From: Pedobacter sp. KBW06 | Lineage (GTDB): Bacteria > Bacteroidota > Bacteroidia > Sphingobacteriales > Sphingobacteriaceae | DNA length: 64,000 nucleotides | Reading direction: 5' to 3' | Assembly: GCF_003852525.1 (NCBI RefSeq) | Contig: NZ_QAJL01000001.1 | Span: 1,327,133-1,391,132 of the forward strand | In this document: piece by piece, positions 43,941 through 52,515 of the stretch | Layout of the letters: the number at the start of each line of letters is the position of its first letter | Numbering within the stretch: position 1 is the first letter of the stretch | Program-made: the position numbers and the translations under genes | Notes under the pieces: generated by a model | Databases searched by the model: none | What the model was told of the DNA's origin: nothing | What the model saw: the letters and a program-made list of their open reading frames with translations, nothing else

Positions 43941-44519
43941 TCAGGGCTTGATAAAGAAGGCCAGAAAGGTCAAAAACCAGAGTTTTGCCCGCAGAATTCT
44001 CAGTGCATTGGTCACTTGTTTGGAAACCGTTTGCTCAGAAAGCTGTAACTGATCGGCTATTTCTTTATGAGACAGGTGATGTTTTCGGCTCAGCTCAAAT
44101 ATTTCTCTCATTTTTGAGGGAAGCGCAGCAATCTCTTTCTCAATGAGTATGGTCATCTGATGCTCGCGGACAAGATGGTCTGTAATGTTAACGGCACTTT
44201 TTGCCGTTTCAAAAAAGGAAGTAATGTAGGCAGATTCGATGTCTTTATGCGCCATGAATTTAAAGACCCGGTTCCGCACCGCGGTATATAAATACCCCGA
44301 TAAGTGCGTTTTTAAAACAAAGCTCTCCCTGTTGTTCCATAACACTGCAAAAAGATCATGGATGATGTCTTCTGCTTCATCAGCATTCCTTAAACGTTTG
44401 TAAACATGCAGGTATAAAAGATATTTGTACCTGTTGTAAATTTCCGTAAAAGCAGCCCGGTCTCCCTGCTGCAATAAAATAGCCAATTCACCGTCGCTAA
44501 GACCAGTATAAGTTATCAT
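43941..44519 (-). CDS. ECF RNA polymerase sigma-70 factor (locus 3)
   Basis: About 192 aa from the ATG at 44519 (MITYTGLSDGELAILLQ); the frame extends 14 residues upstream, but the shorter start matches the locus 1 factor in length. Region 2: YNRYKYLLYLHVYKRLR, AEDIIHDLFAVLW. Region 4: LPSKMREIFELSRKHHLSHKEIADQLQLS. It ends in a hydrophobic tail (KLWFLTFLAFFIKP) like the locus 1 factor, its closest relative in the window. Confidence 0.94.
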   Translation of the reverse strand: MITYTGLSDGELAILLQQGDRAAFTEIYNRYKYLLYLHVYKRLRNADEAEDIIHDLFAVLWNNRESFVLKTHLSGYLYTAVRNRVFKFMAHKDIESAYITSFFETAKSAVNITDHLVREHQMTILIEKEIAALPSKMREIFELSRKHHLSHKEIADQLQLSEQTVSKQVTNALRILRAKLWFLTFLAFFIKP

Positions 44520-44815
44520 CCCCATTTTCCCCTTAACATAAAGGTAACAAACACCTGTCAATGTTGATTAAACAATTTTGAATTTTGAGGGCATTCCTTT
44601 TTTTTAAAACCACTTCAGTTCATGAAAGTTCTGGTTAAAAAACCCGGTTAAAGTGCTTTAAAAACGAGGATGTAATTTCCTAATAGTAAAATAACAAATA
44701 ATTACAGAAATTAACAATACCACTGCTGCCAATTAAAAATATTTATTTTATAAATTAGCAAACAATTTAAACAACAAAACGTTATAAGGGGTATAACTAT
44801 CTAAAATATAAGCCA

Positions 44816-45046
44816 ATGAACCCATTTGACATTGAAGTAACAGTGAGCAACAAAAAAGAAAAGCTACAAGTTGTTCCTTTTGAGAAAGAAAACAAGTACA
44901 AACTGCTTAATGGAGAGAGAGAAGTAGGAACAGTATGGCCTGCCAACGGAGAAAATGGCGGTTTATGGAAGTCAGATGTATTCATGACCCACCAGCAGCT
45001 GATTGAAATCGGTCAGAAAATTGCACAGCGTAACCAGTATGTATAA
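44816..45046 (+). CDS. Small conserved-type hypothetical protein, 76 aa
   Basis: No named family. MNPFDIEVTVSNKKEKLQV followed by KYKLLNGEREVGTVWP and MTHQQLIEIGQKIAQRNQYV reads as a compact beta-plus-helix domain, soluble and balanced in charge. The 250-base AT-rich region upstream serves it and the divergent sigma gene; I find no exact TAnnTTTG there. Its stop codon forms the loop of a long hairpin. Confidence 0.68.
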   Translation: MNPFDIEVTVSNKKEKLQVVPFEKENKYKLLNGEREVGTVWPANGENGGLWKSDVFMTHQQLIEIGQKIAQRNQYV

Positions 45047-45060
45047 TACATACCGGTTAC
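45030..45060. terminator. Long hairpin with the stop codon as its loop
   Basis: GTAACCAGTATGTA and TACATACCGGTTAC pair over 14 positions with one mismatch; the 3-base loop is the TAA stop of the 76-aa gene. It sits between convergent genes. There is no strong T-tract on either side, so it may protect a 3' end rather than terminate. Confidence 0.5.
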
Positions 45061-45083
45061 CTCTTTAAAGCGGATGTCAAATG

Positions 45084-45731
45084 TTATTTCTTTTCTACAG
45101 GCAAATCCTTTGGAAGAACGAGGTCCTCTTCCTTTACCGGAACATAATCAATTGAAGTTGCATAAGCTTTACCTGTTTTCATATCAAGCCCAAGAATAGC
45201 ACCCTCTTTAGAAAACAGCCCAAAAGGCCCGATTCTAAATGGCAGCTCTTTACAGATCCATAGTGTAACATCCCCTGATACCACACCCTGGCAGCTAAAA
45301 CCTAAAATCTCTCTGGTTTTAGCAGGCTTATTCTCTTTGCTGCCCTCTTTTTTACCAACCTTATCGGCCATCGCCTGTAAGGATCTCTTTCCCTCTTTGT
45401 CAATCAGATAATAGGTACCTTCCACAGTCCCATCACTGTACATTCCCCGTCTGCCTCCCTCAAAATCCATCTTTACCTTTACGCCATCTTCACCTTCCTG
45501 TTCATCGGGGTTTATACGTTCAATTTTTGCCAGATTTCCTTTAAAATAAAGAATTTCCTGAGAGGTCGAGAATTCAGGGATCATATCCTTGAATTGTAAC
45601 TGATCCGGTTTTAAGGAAGCGTGTAAATTTATACTCACTTCATAATTCACTTTACCCTGGGTCTTGTCCTGAGCACTTAAATTAAAGCCGATACCAAAGG
45701 TGACCAGCAATAACATGATTTTTGTTTTCAT
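45084..45731 (-). CDS. GLPGLI-family exported protein
   Basis: 215 aa with a signal peptide (ending LSAQ). The region ICKELPFRIGPFGLFSKEGAILGLDMKTG corresponds to the GLPGLI motif area, in degenerate form (IGPFGLF in place of GLPGLI). Next come YATSIDYVPVKEEDLVLP and a Lys tail. GLPGLI proteins are periplasmic, unique to Bacteroidetes, of unknown function, and usually paired with a large outer-membrane barrel, as here (6 bases downstream of that gene). Confidence 0.82.
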   Translation of the reverse strand: MKTKIMLLLVTFGIGFNLSAQDKTQGKVNYEVSINLHASLKPDQLQFKDMIPEFSTSQEILYFKGNLAKIERINPDEQEGEDGVKVKMDFEGGRRGMYSDGTVEGTYYLIDKEGKRSLQAMADKVGKKEGSKENKPAKTREILGFSCQGVVSGDVTLWICKELPFRIGPFGLFSKEGAILGLDMKTGKAYATSIDYVPVKEEDLVLPKDLPVEKK

Positions 45732-45737
45732 ATGATT

Positions 45738-48551
45738 CTATTTTTTATTTGATTTTGGAAAATGTCTGAACTTGTAAACTGCAGAAATCTGAAAAAATCT
45801 GCCCAATGCATTGTTTCTTTTGTCTTCGATATAACCGTTCCCTGTAATCCTGCTGATGCTTTGATTCCGGTTTAACAGGTCTCTTGCCTCAGCTTTTATG
45901 GAGAACTGTTTCCCGATTTCTTTATTCAATCCACCATTTAATAATATCACACTGGTATTATAACCCTCACTCAGACCCGGCGTGCTAAATCCATCCATAC
46001 TGCCTTCCAAAGACATTTTAAAAGGAAGGATCACTATACTTTCCAAACTATAGCTGAGCAGCCAGTTTTGCTCTGGTAAACGACTTGGCCCTGAAAATTT
46101 ACGGTCGTTCCAGGAGGCACTGCCACGTCCGTTAAGGCTGATTTTATTCCCGAAATAGTAATTAAAGGACAGCTCCGGACTGATAGAAAATGTTTTAATG
46201 CTGTTCAACAGATAATTGTTCATGAGGCTGCTTTTTGAATAGCCGGCATTAATTTCAGCGGTCAGAGAAGATCCGCCCTTATCCAGTCTGGCTGTTTTGC
46301 CAATGTTTAGCGCATACCTGTAATTACCACTTACATTAATCGGGGTAATCAACTGTTTTCCGGTCGTTTCATCAGTAATGGTATGATCTGCAATCTGCCG
46401 GTTATACCAGTTCAGGTTAAAAGAAGCGTAAACAGAATTTCCGGAGCTCAGCTTAAAAGAGTTAAAAGCCAAAGATAAACGCTGACTTTTTTCCTGTTCC
46501 AGGTCCGGGTTTCCTTTACGGGTAAATAATGGATCAATATTGTCCTCTATTGGCTGCAGATTACTTACGGAAGGCATGTTGGCCTCCATCGCATAATTCA
46601 GCACCAATTTATAAGAACCAGACATTTTATAGCTCGCATATGCCGAAGGCAGCCATGCCTGGTAACGTTTATCTACCTGATAATTTCTAAGCACTGAATT
46701 TCCGTTCACGGAACTCTGTTTAAAGCTCCCGCCGGCTGTATAATTAAACCGTTTATAATTTCCGGAGATAGAAAGTTTGCTATTGTACTCCATCCTGTTC
46801 GAGGAGTAATTATCTGACAGAGCAGCAACAGGAAGGTCATAGTCACCATTCAGCGTATTTTTATTCTTCACCTGGCGAAGGTATTTCCCATGACTATAAT
46901 AGAATTGCTGTCCTGCCTGTAAAAGGTAATGGGAAGAAAGTGGCTCAGTATAGACCAGATTGCTGTTAAGGTTAAAAATATCACCAGTATTCAGCGTTTG
47001 CTGATCGGTGTTTTCTGTGGTTTTCCCGGTTGCCTGATAGGTATTGTTGCTGGATTGATTAACAAAATCACTATTGCTCTGAAAAGATTCCGGACTAATC
47101 TCAAAAACCAATGTACGTCCGGGTTTTGTTAGCCGGTGCCTGAACATCGTATTGCCGCTAAACAGGTTGTTCCTCGACTTGCTGTTAAACAATTGCGTTC
47201 CGTCATTTATCGACATAGCCTGCATTCCTGCCGTAACTGAACGGTAAGTCTGATCGGAGTTTCTGTCGGAACTGCTTAAATTAATCCGGGGACTGATTTT
47301 AAGAGAACTGCGGTTGCTCAGTTTAACATCAGCGCTCAGATCTATACGCTGATTATTCGTACGGTCTGTTTTTGTCCCTGACTGGAAATAATTATAGGGC
47401 GACTGCAAAAGCAGGTATTGCCGCGCATTGTCGAACTGATCGAGGGTGCTGTTATCGTTAAAAAAATAACTGCTGCGAAACTTAAAGCGGTCAGACCAGT
47501 CATTGTTAAAGTTTAAACCACCATATTTTGTATTTGTTAATCCCGAAGGCCGGGCCATCTCCGCAAGTGCTTCACTGCTTCCTTCGATCTTGACAGATTT
47601 CATCTTCATCAGTTCCGACAATGCAGATGGAGGCAGACTGTTGAACATCTCCGGATTTTGACTCAGTAACCTGATCAGTTCAGTTGCACTGAAACCCGAT
47701 TTATTGACATTATTGCCCTTAAGGAGTAAAGACAGCTGTGCTTCATTCACAAAACTATTGACATTCGCTCCCGCCTCATAACGACCGGCATCCCCAATCC
47801 CGGCATTTAGGTTTCCAAAATACCCCCGTTTTCTGTCTTTCTTCGTAATCAGATTGATGGTCTTCATTTGTTTCCCATCCGGAACTCCGGTAAACTCGGC
47901 CATGTCACTGTTCTTATCCAAAACCTGCACTTTCTGGATCATATCAGCAGGCAGGTTACGCGTTGCCACTGAAGGATCACTGCCAAAGAACTCTTTTCCA
48001 TCTACCAATACCCGCTGGACTACCTCCCCCTGAGCTTTAATCGTTCCGCTTTTGTCTATATTCACTCCCGGAAGTTTCCTCAGCAGGTCTTCAACAACAG
48101 CATTGTCCTTAGTTTTGAATTTCGTTGCATTGTATTCGATGGTATCTCCCTTCATCCCTACAGCCGGTCCATCGTCTTTAATGACGACTTCTTTTAACTG
48201 AATTCCCCGGTCGGGCCGGAGATATATGTTACCTGGAAAGGTCTTGAACTTACCTGCAGGAATACTGAAATGAATCAATGTGTCTGTGTAGCCGATGGCA
48301 TGGATCTGCAGGTTATAATCTCCTTTTTGAAGCCGGTCGAAAATAATCAGGCCCTGGGCATCAGTTGCCCCCGACTTTTTAACGGTAGTATCCTTTTGAT
48401 GCTGCACCTTAACCGAAACATTCGTTAAGGCTGCTCCCGTATTGGCATCAATGATTAAAGACCTGAACTGTTGCTGTGAAAATGCCGGGCTGGTCCATCC
48501 CAACAGGATCAAAGCCATCAGCCCGAAAAACTTATTGTTACTCCTCATCAT
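45738..48551 (-). CDS. Large outer-membrane beta-barrel protein with carboxypeptidase-like and plug-like N-terminus
   Basis: 937 aa, TonB-receptor-like barrel of the OMP_b-brl_3 type. Signal peptide (ending AFSQ), a carboxypeptidase-regulatory-like domain (about 28-115), then a plug-like region (KDNAVVEDLLRKLPGVNIDKSGTIKAQGE, RVLVDGKEFFGSDPS) and a long barrel ending in ISAVYKFRHFPKSNKK. No STN domain and no SusD partner. Start is one of two adjacent ATGs (48551 or 48548). It lies directly after the response-regulator gene and before the GLPGLI gene. Confidence 0.9.
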   Translation of the reverse strand: MMRSNNKFFGLMALILLGWTSPAFSQQQFRSLIIDANTGAALTNVSVKVQHQKDTTVKKSGATDAQGLIIFDRLQKGDYNLQIHAIGYTDTLIHFSIPAGKFKTFPGNIYLRPDRGIQLKEVVIKDDGPAVGMKGDTIEYNATKFKTKDNAVVEDLLRKLPGVNIDKSGTIKAQGEVVQRVLVDGKEFFGSDPSVATRNLPADMIQKVQVLDKNSDMAEFTGVPDGKQMKTINLITKKDRKRGYFGNLNAGIGDAGRYEAGANVNSFVNEAQLSLLLKGNNVNKSGFSATELIRLLSQNPEMFNSLPPSALSELMKMKSVKIEGSSEALAEMARPSGLTNTKYGGLNFNNDWSDRFKFRSSYFFNDNSTLDQFDNARQYLLLQSPYNYFQSGTKTDRTNNQRIDLSADVKLSNRSSLKISPRINLSSSDRNSDQTYRSVTAGMQAMSINDGTQLFNSKSRNNLFSGNTMFRHRLTKPGRTLVFEISPESFQSNSDFVNQSSNNTYQATGKTTENTDQQTLNTGDIFNLNSNLVYTEPLSSHYLLQAGQQFYYSHGKYLRQVKNKNTLNGDYDLPVAALSDNYSSNRMEYNSKLSISGNYKRFNYTAGGSFKQSSVNGNSVLRNYQVDKRYQAWLPSAYASYKMSGSYKLVLNYAMEANMPSVSNLQPIEDNIDPLFTRKGNPDLEQEKSQRLSLAFNSFKLSSGNSVYASFNLNWYNRQIADHTITDETTGKQLITPINVSGNYRYALNIGKTARLDKGGSSLTAEINAGYSKSSLMNNYLLNSIKTFSISPELSFNYYFGNKISLNGRGSASWNDRKFSGPSRLPEQNWLLSYSLESIVILPFKMSLEGSMDGFSTPGLSEGYNTSVILLNGGLNKEIGKQFSIKAEARDLLNRNQSISRITGNGYIEDKRNNALGRFFQISAVYKFRHFPKSNKK

Positions 48552-48571
48552 GTCACAAAACTAATGTGACA
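48551..48571. promoter_or_regulatory. Inverted repeat over a -7 element before the barrel gene
   Basis: TGTCAC and GTGACA are separated by 9 bases. The spacer holds minus-strand TAGTTTTG (48563-48556), which fits TAnnTTTG. A dimeric regulator bound here would block transcription of the barrel/GLPGLI pair. The regulator is not identified. Confidence 0.4.
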
Positions 48572-48586
48572 ATTTCCCAACCTGAG

Positions 48587-48621
48587 TTAACGAACGTTGA
48601 TATAACCTTAACAAAGGTTAG
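48587..48621. promoter_or_regulatory. Candidate response-regulator boxes before the barrel gene
   Basis: TTAACG at 48587 and TTAAC at 48608 are 21 bases apart (two helical turns) and are followed by a TTAGA at 48617. The same TTAAC/TTAACG unit is repeated three times upstream of the kinase gene. OmpR-type regulators bind such direct repeats; assignment is inference. Confidence 0.3.
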
Positions 48622-48636
48622 AAAAAAAACCGAAGC

Positions 48637-49323
48637 TTATACGATGAGCTTATACCCTCTCCCCCGAACGTTCACGATCTGAACATTTACATCCTGCGAC
48701 AGGTATTTGCGGATCCTGGTGATGTACACATCCATACTACGGGTATTGAAAAAACTATCGTCTCCCCAAAGCTCAATGAGCATCTCTTTTCTTGAAGTAA
48801 TCTCGTTTAAATGATTGGCCAGGCTCTTTAGGATTTCAGCTTCCCGCTGAGACATCCGCTGAACTTCACCACCAAAATGCAATTCCTGGCGATTGGGATC
48901 AAAGATATAGTTGCCAAGATAATAAAGATCCGGATTTGTATTCCCGCTGGCCCTGCTTCTTTTAAGCAGTACCTGAATGCGCATCAGCAATTCTTCTACA
49001 CTAAAAGGCTTCTTCATATAATCGTCGGCCCCGGCATGAAAACCTTTTAATACATCCTGAATTTCACTTTTTGCAGTGAGTATGATCAATGGAATATGTT
49101 TATCCCTGCTCCTGATTTCTTCAATCAGCGATAAACCATCTTTCTGCGGCATCATGATATCGATAATGCATAAATCCGGATTAAAATGCTGAAAATGATC
49201 TAGACCTTCCAGACCATTGCTGGCATGGCTTACCTTAAAACCTTTCATTTCCAGGGTTTCTTTCACTACTCCTGCGAGTATCGGCTCATCTTCGACCAAT
49301 AATAACTTTACTTCATCATTCAT
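48637..49323 (-). CDS. OmpR-family response regulator
   Basis: 228 aa: receiver domain (about 1-120) with the acidic pair ED at 11-12, the phosphorylated Asp at about 55 (CIIDIMMPQ) and the LTAKS and KPF switch residues, then a winged-helix DNA-binding domain (MSQREAEILKSLANHLNEITSRKEMLIELWG, VYITRIRKYL, NVRGRGYKLIV). It overlaps the 3' end of the kinase gene by four bases, so the two are translationally coupled. Confidence 0.95.
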   Translation of the reverse strand: MNDEVKLLLVEDEPILAGVVKETLEMKGFKVSHASNGLEGLDHFQHFNPDLCIIDIMMPQKDGLSLIEEIRSRDKHIPLIILTAKSEIQDVLKGFHAGADDYMKKPFSVEELLMRIQVLLKRSRASGNTNPDLYYLGNYIFDPNRQELHFGGEVQRMSQREAEILKSLANHLNEITSRKEMLIELWGDDSFFNTRSMDVYITRIRKYLSQDVNVQIVNVRGRGYKLIV

Positions 49324-50678
49324 TTCTTATTCAATTGGACGGTAAATACTGATCCTTTTTTCAACTGACTAACCACACTAATTTCTCCACCCATCTTTTC
49401 GATCAGGCTTTTCACATGACTAAGTCCCAGGCCATAGCCTTTAACCTCATGAATATTTCCCTGTGGAACACGGTAAAATTTATCGAAGACATAGGCTTGA
49501 TGCTCCTCACTAATCCCTATTCCAAAATCAGTAATGCTGAAAAAATAATGCTTTGAATCCTGTGTAACAGCAAGTCTGATCAATTTGTCGTTTCCGGGAG
49601 TATATTTAATCGCATTATCCAGAAGATTGGAAAGTACTGTTTTTAAGGCCTCCGGCCAGGTATTGACCAGATAGTTATTGACCTGAAGATCAAGCTCGAT
49701 TGTTACGCCCTTCAACTCCATAAAACGGGAAGCAACTACTTTTAGCAAATCATGAAGGTAAATCATTTCCGGCTTTCCAAGCCCATGATCCCCATGGTCC
49801 ATTTTGCTGAGGGAAAGTATGCCGTCAATCAACCCCTGTAATTTATAGAGCTCATCTTTGCTTAACCTCAGGTAACGCTCTGTTTTTTCCTGATCTTTTA
49901 AGCCGTCAAAATTCAATAAAACATCATTGGTTGTACTTAGAATGGCCAGAGGTGTTTTAAGTTCATGACTGATATTACTAATGAAATCATTTTTCATGTT
50001 CTCCAGTTTTTTTTGCCGGTAAATGATCCTGGCCAAAAGAGCGATGCATCCCGTAATCAGCACCACCAATAAAAAAGAAAGTACAATGGGCCACAATATT
50101 TTAATTAACAACAGCTTACTCACTCCTGAAAATTCAGCGGCGACCAACTGTTTATTGTTTTTCAGCTGAACAAGAATGGTTCCCGAACGGGGATTGATTT
50201 TAGTTCCTTTCTTAAGTACAGATAACCTGAAAGGAAGGGTAATTTTTCGGATTTTAAGTTCTTCCCGATAGCTTTTATTTAATACTGCAGGGTTCAATTG
50301 AGAAAAGGAGCTCATGGAAAGCACTTCAGACAAGAAACTGTTCATGCTTTCAGTTGGTTCCTTAACGGTAAATACCGTATCCTGATTAGTCGGATTTGAT
50401 GGCATAATCAGCTTTTGCAGACTTTCGGCATCAAGGTTTTCTAAATCCAGCTTTGCAGATAATTTAACAGACCTCTTTTCTCCGAGGGTAACCACCTTAC
50501 CCGGCAGGGAATTTATAACGGCCTGGTCATAGGCTTTTTGTAAAGCATCAGTCGCCAGCTGTTCAAAGCTGACTTGTTGATTTACATAAGTAATGCGTAA
50601 CCAGTACAACTGAAACACCAAAACTGCCATTGCAGTCGGGATAGTGATATACCAGATGCGCTTAATAATAAAGTCCAT
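49320..50678 (-). CDS. Sensor histidine kinase
   Basis: About 452 aa from the ATG at 50678; the longer frame would need a TTG at 50735. TM1 at about 8-28, a 160-residue periplasmic sensor, TM2 at about 192-218, then HisKA with the phospho-acceptor His at about 238 (SNISHELKTPLAIL) and HATPase_c (NLLDNAIKYTPG, DFGIGIS, GYGLGLSHVK). It pairs with the response regulator encoded next. The start codon lies inside a perfect 14-bp inverted repeat. Confidence 0.94.
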   Translation of the reverse strand: MDFIIKRIWYITIPTAMAVLVFQLYWLRITYVNQQVSFEQLATDALQKAYDQAVINSLPGKVVTLGEKRSVKLSAKLDLENLDAESLQKLIMPSNPTNQDTVFTVKEPTESMNSFLSEVLSMSSFSQLNPAVLNKSYREELKIRKITLPFRLSVLKKGTKINPRSGTILVQLKNNKQLVAAEFSGVSKLLLIKILWPIVLSFLLVVLITGCIALLARIIYRQKKLENMKNDFISNISHELKTPLAILSTTNDVLLNFDGLKDQEKTERYLRLSKDELYKLQGLIDGILSLSKMDHGDHGLGKPEMIYLHDLLKVVASRFMELKGVTIELDLQVNNYLVNTWPEALKTVLSNLLDNAIKYTPGNDKLIRLAVTQDSKHYFFSITDFGIGISEEHQAYVFDKFYRVPQGNIHEVKGYGLGLSHVKSLIEKMGGEISVVSQLKKGSVFTVQLNKK

Positions 50679-50704
50679 TGACAAATATAAGTCAATGGAC
50701 TTTA
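50669..50704 (-). promoter_or_regulatory. Perfect inverted repeat enclosing the kinase start codon
   Basis: TAAAGTCCATTGAC (50669-50682) and GTCAATGGACTTTA (50691-50704) are exact reverse complements with an 8-base AT-only loop. In the mRNA the AUG at 50678 falls in the 3' arm and would be fully paired. It could be a translation-blocking hairpin or a DNA operator. Confidence 0.6.
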
Positions 50705-50709
50705 AACTG

Positions 50710-50733
50710 TTAACGCAATTAACATTCGTTAAC
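50710..50733. promoter_or_regulatory. Candidate response-regulator boxes before the kinase gene
   Basis: TTAAC occurs three times in the same orientation at 50710, 50719 and 50729, about one helical turn apart. This fits autoregulation by the OmpR-type regulator of the same operon (inference). Confidence 0.35.
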
Positions 50734-50783
50734 AAAACTGCAACTATCTTTAACTTAAGGCCAAAAGCATAGTCTTTATAAAT

Positions 50784-51755
50784 CTATTTTGCTGGTGTGA
50801 TCACAATTTTCCTGAATTCAATCGGTCCATGATCTCCCTGAATATAGATCGGTCCGGCTTCTCCCTCGTTGCTGTCCAGTGCACCGCCGGTAATTCCCGG
50901 AATCTCCTGATTGCTGATCACCGTTTTTCCGTTTGCAACGACTGTTACCAACCGGCCAACCAGCGTAATATCATAGCTTTGCCATTTGTCTGGACCTAAA
51001 GCAGCAATTTCATTGGGTGGTAAGAAACCATATATCCCGCTAAACAATACGCTTGAAGGGTGTGCATCTTTTGGACTGTCTTCGATTTGTGTTTCATAAC
51101 GTCCTCTTAAATACACCCCGCTATTGCTGCCTTTCTGATACCTGAATTCTACATGTAACTTAAAATCATTAAACTTTTGATCAGAAATCAAATTGGCACC
51201 AGACTGCGGACTTGTCAATACACCATTTTTAACCAGCCACTGATTTTTACCCAGTGCTTTCCAGCCCTTCAGGTCTTTTCCATTGAACAAAGCAATTGGC
51301 TTAGCCCAGGCGGTTACTGTTCTTTTTAATGCGGGTGCCTTTACGCCTTTCCAGGTATATTTTTTCCCTTCACTACTAACGAGGGTACCATGAATTTCAG
51401 TTCCCGATACCTCTCCTTCAATCACTACATCCTGAGTACCTTGCTCCCATTGTGGTGGAATCGCAAAGCTGAACTTGCCTTTGTCAAAGTTTACTTTTGC
51501 AATGGGACGTGCACTGCCCGATACGCCGACAAAATAACCAACCAATGTGCGGTAACCGGAAAGCTTAACCTCCAGCCAGGAAGGGACAGACTTTCCATCC
51601 TCGTCCATGGTAATGTCCCAGCGACCGATTAAGTCTTTTGCAGTTACTTCCTGCTTAACCTTAGCGGATGGGAAATGGTCTGCTGCAAATAGTGTATTTG
51701 CCGCCCCAAATGTTAACAGGCTGCTTAGCCCCAATAAGAGAAATTTTTTATTCAT
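50784..51755 (-). CDS. DUF1080 (3-keto-disaccharide hydrolase-type) exported protein
   Basis: 323 aa with a signal peptide (ending TLFAAD). The first half (about 35-140) is a small beta domain (LIGRWDITMDEDGKSVPSWLEV). The second half is a DUF1080 concanavalin-like domain (about 150-320): PIALFNGKDLKGWKALG, FKLHVEFRYQKGSNSGVYLRGRYETQIEDS and GPIYIQGDHGPIEFRKIVI. Recognised members cleave 3-keto-glycosides. It lies 105 bases before the kinase start on the same strand and probably has a separate transcript. Confidence 0.9.
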   Translation of the reverse strand: MNKKFLLLGLSSLLTFGAANTLFAADHFPSAKVKQEVTAKDLIGRWDITMDEDGKSVPSWLEVKLSGYRTLVGYFVGVSGSARPIAKVNFDKGKFSFAIPPQWEQGTQDVVIEGEVSGTEIHGTLVSSEGKKYTWKGVKAPALKRTVTAWAKPIALFNGKDLKGWKALGKNQWLVKNGVLTSPQSGANLISDQKFNDFKLHVEFRYQKGSNSGVYLRGRYETQIEDSPKDAHPSSVLFSGIYGFLPPNEIAALGPDKWQSYDITLVGRLVTVVANGKTVISNQEIPGITGGALDSNEGEAGPIYIQGDHGPIEFRKIVITPAK

Positions 51756-51820
51756 ATGTGGTTCGAATGATAATAATTAGGTATCGTAAGATAGGATTTA
51801 TTCCGCAATTGCGGTAACAG

Positions 51821-52441
51821 CTATTTCTTCATAAGCAACCTCAAATCGGTCAGATTTTTCTTTAAGCCAATGATCAGCTCCGTCAATAATTCTACCGTAT
51901 GGTCGTCATGATTCAACAAGCGGAAACTTTCCTCATTTGGAAGGACAAAACGCCTTTTCAATACCAATGGAATCTTATAACTCTCCGCTGTCAATACACA
52001 GGCATAGAAGTACAGGCTCTCAATAAACTCCGATAAGGAGCGCTCATAATAAAGCTTTAACTTTTTATAACTTTTGGATCTTTTAAAGACCAGGATATAT
52101 GGCCTGTAACGTAAGGCCTGAATCACAAGTAAAGGGTCTTCCAAATCCTCTACCTCATCAATTCCAAACCTTAAGGTCAGTTCTCCCTTACAATGGATCA
52201 GCTTCAGCTGGGCGTCAAAGCAATTTTGAACGAAAGGATCTTCAATTTTTTCAAAGAAACCCAGGTCTTCGATGCTTTGTTCGTATGGATCATTGAAATC
52301 TTTAGCATAAGATTTCATCGACTTTTTAAAAGTCAGAAAGTAGGTATACTCATAAAGGTCGGAATGCATCTGTGTCAGCAACACACCTAAACCCCTGATA
52401 CACAAATTAGAATCGTAAGGATCATTTCTTGAAATTTTCAT
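51821..52441 (-). CDS. Uncharacterised 206-aa protein
   Basis: No family recognised. Soluble, helical, rich in aromatic and basic residues (YRPYILVFKRSKSYKKLKLYYERSLSEFIESLYFYACVL), no signal peptide. Possible helical-bundle fold. It lies 75 bases after the copper oxidase gene on the same strand; whether it belongs to that operon is unclear. Confidence 0.68.
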   Translation of the reverse strand: MKISRNDPYDSNLCIRGLGVLLTQMHSDLYEYTYFLTFKKSMKSYAKDFNDPYEQSIEDLGFFEKIEDPFVQNCFDAQLKLIHCKGELTLRFGIDEVEDLEDPLLVIQALRYRPYILVFKRSKSYKKLKLYYERSLSEFIESLYFYACVLTAESYKIPLVLKRRFVLPNEESFRLLNHDDHTVELLTELIIGLKKNLTDLRLLMKK

Positions 52442-52515
52442 ACTGCCTCTATTTTCTTAATCGCCCAAAAGCAGGGATTCAGCTTGGTTTTAAACTTAAA
52501 AATAAAAACGCAGAC

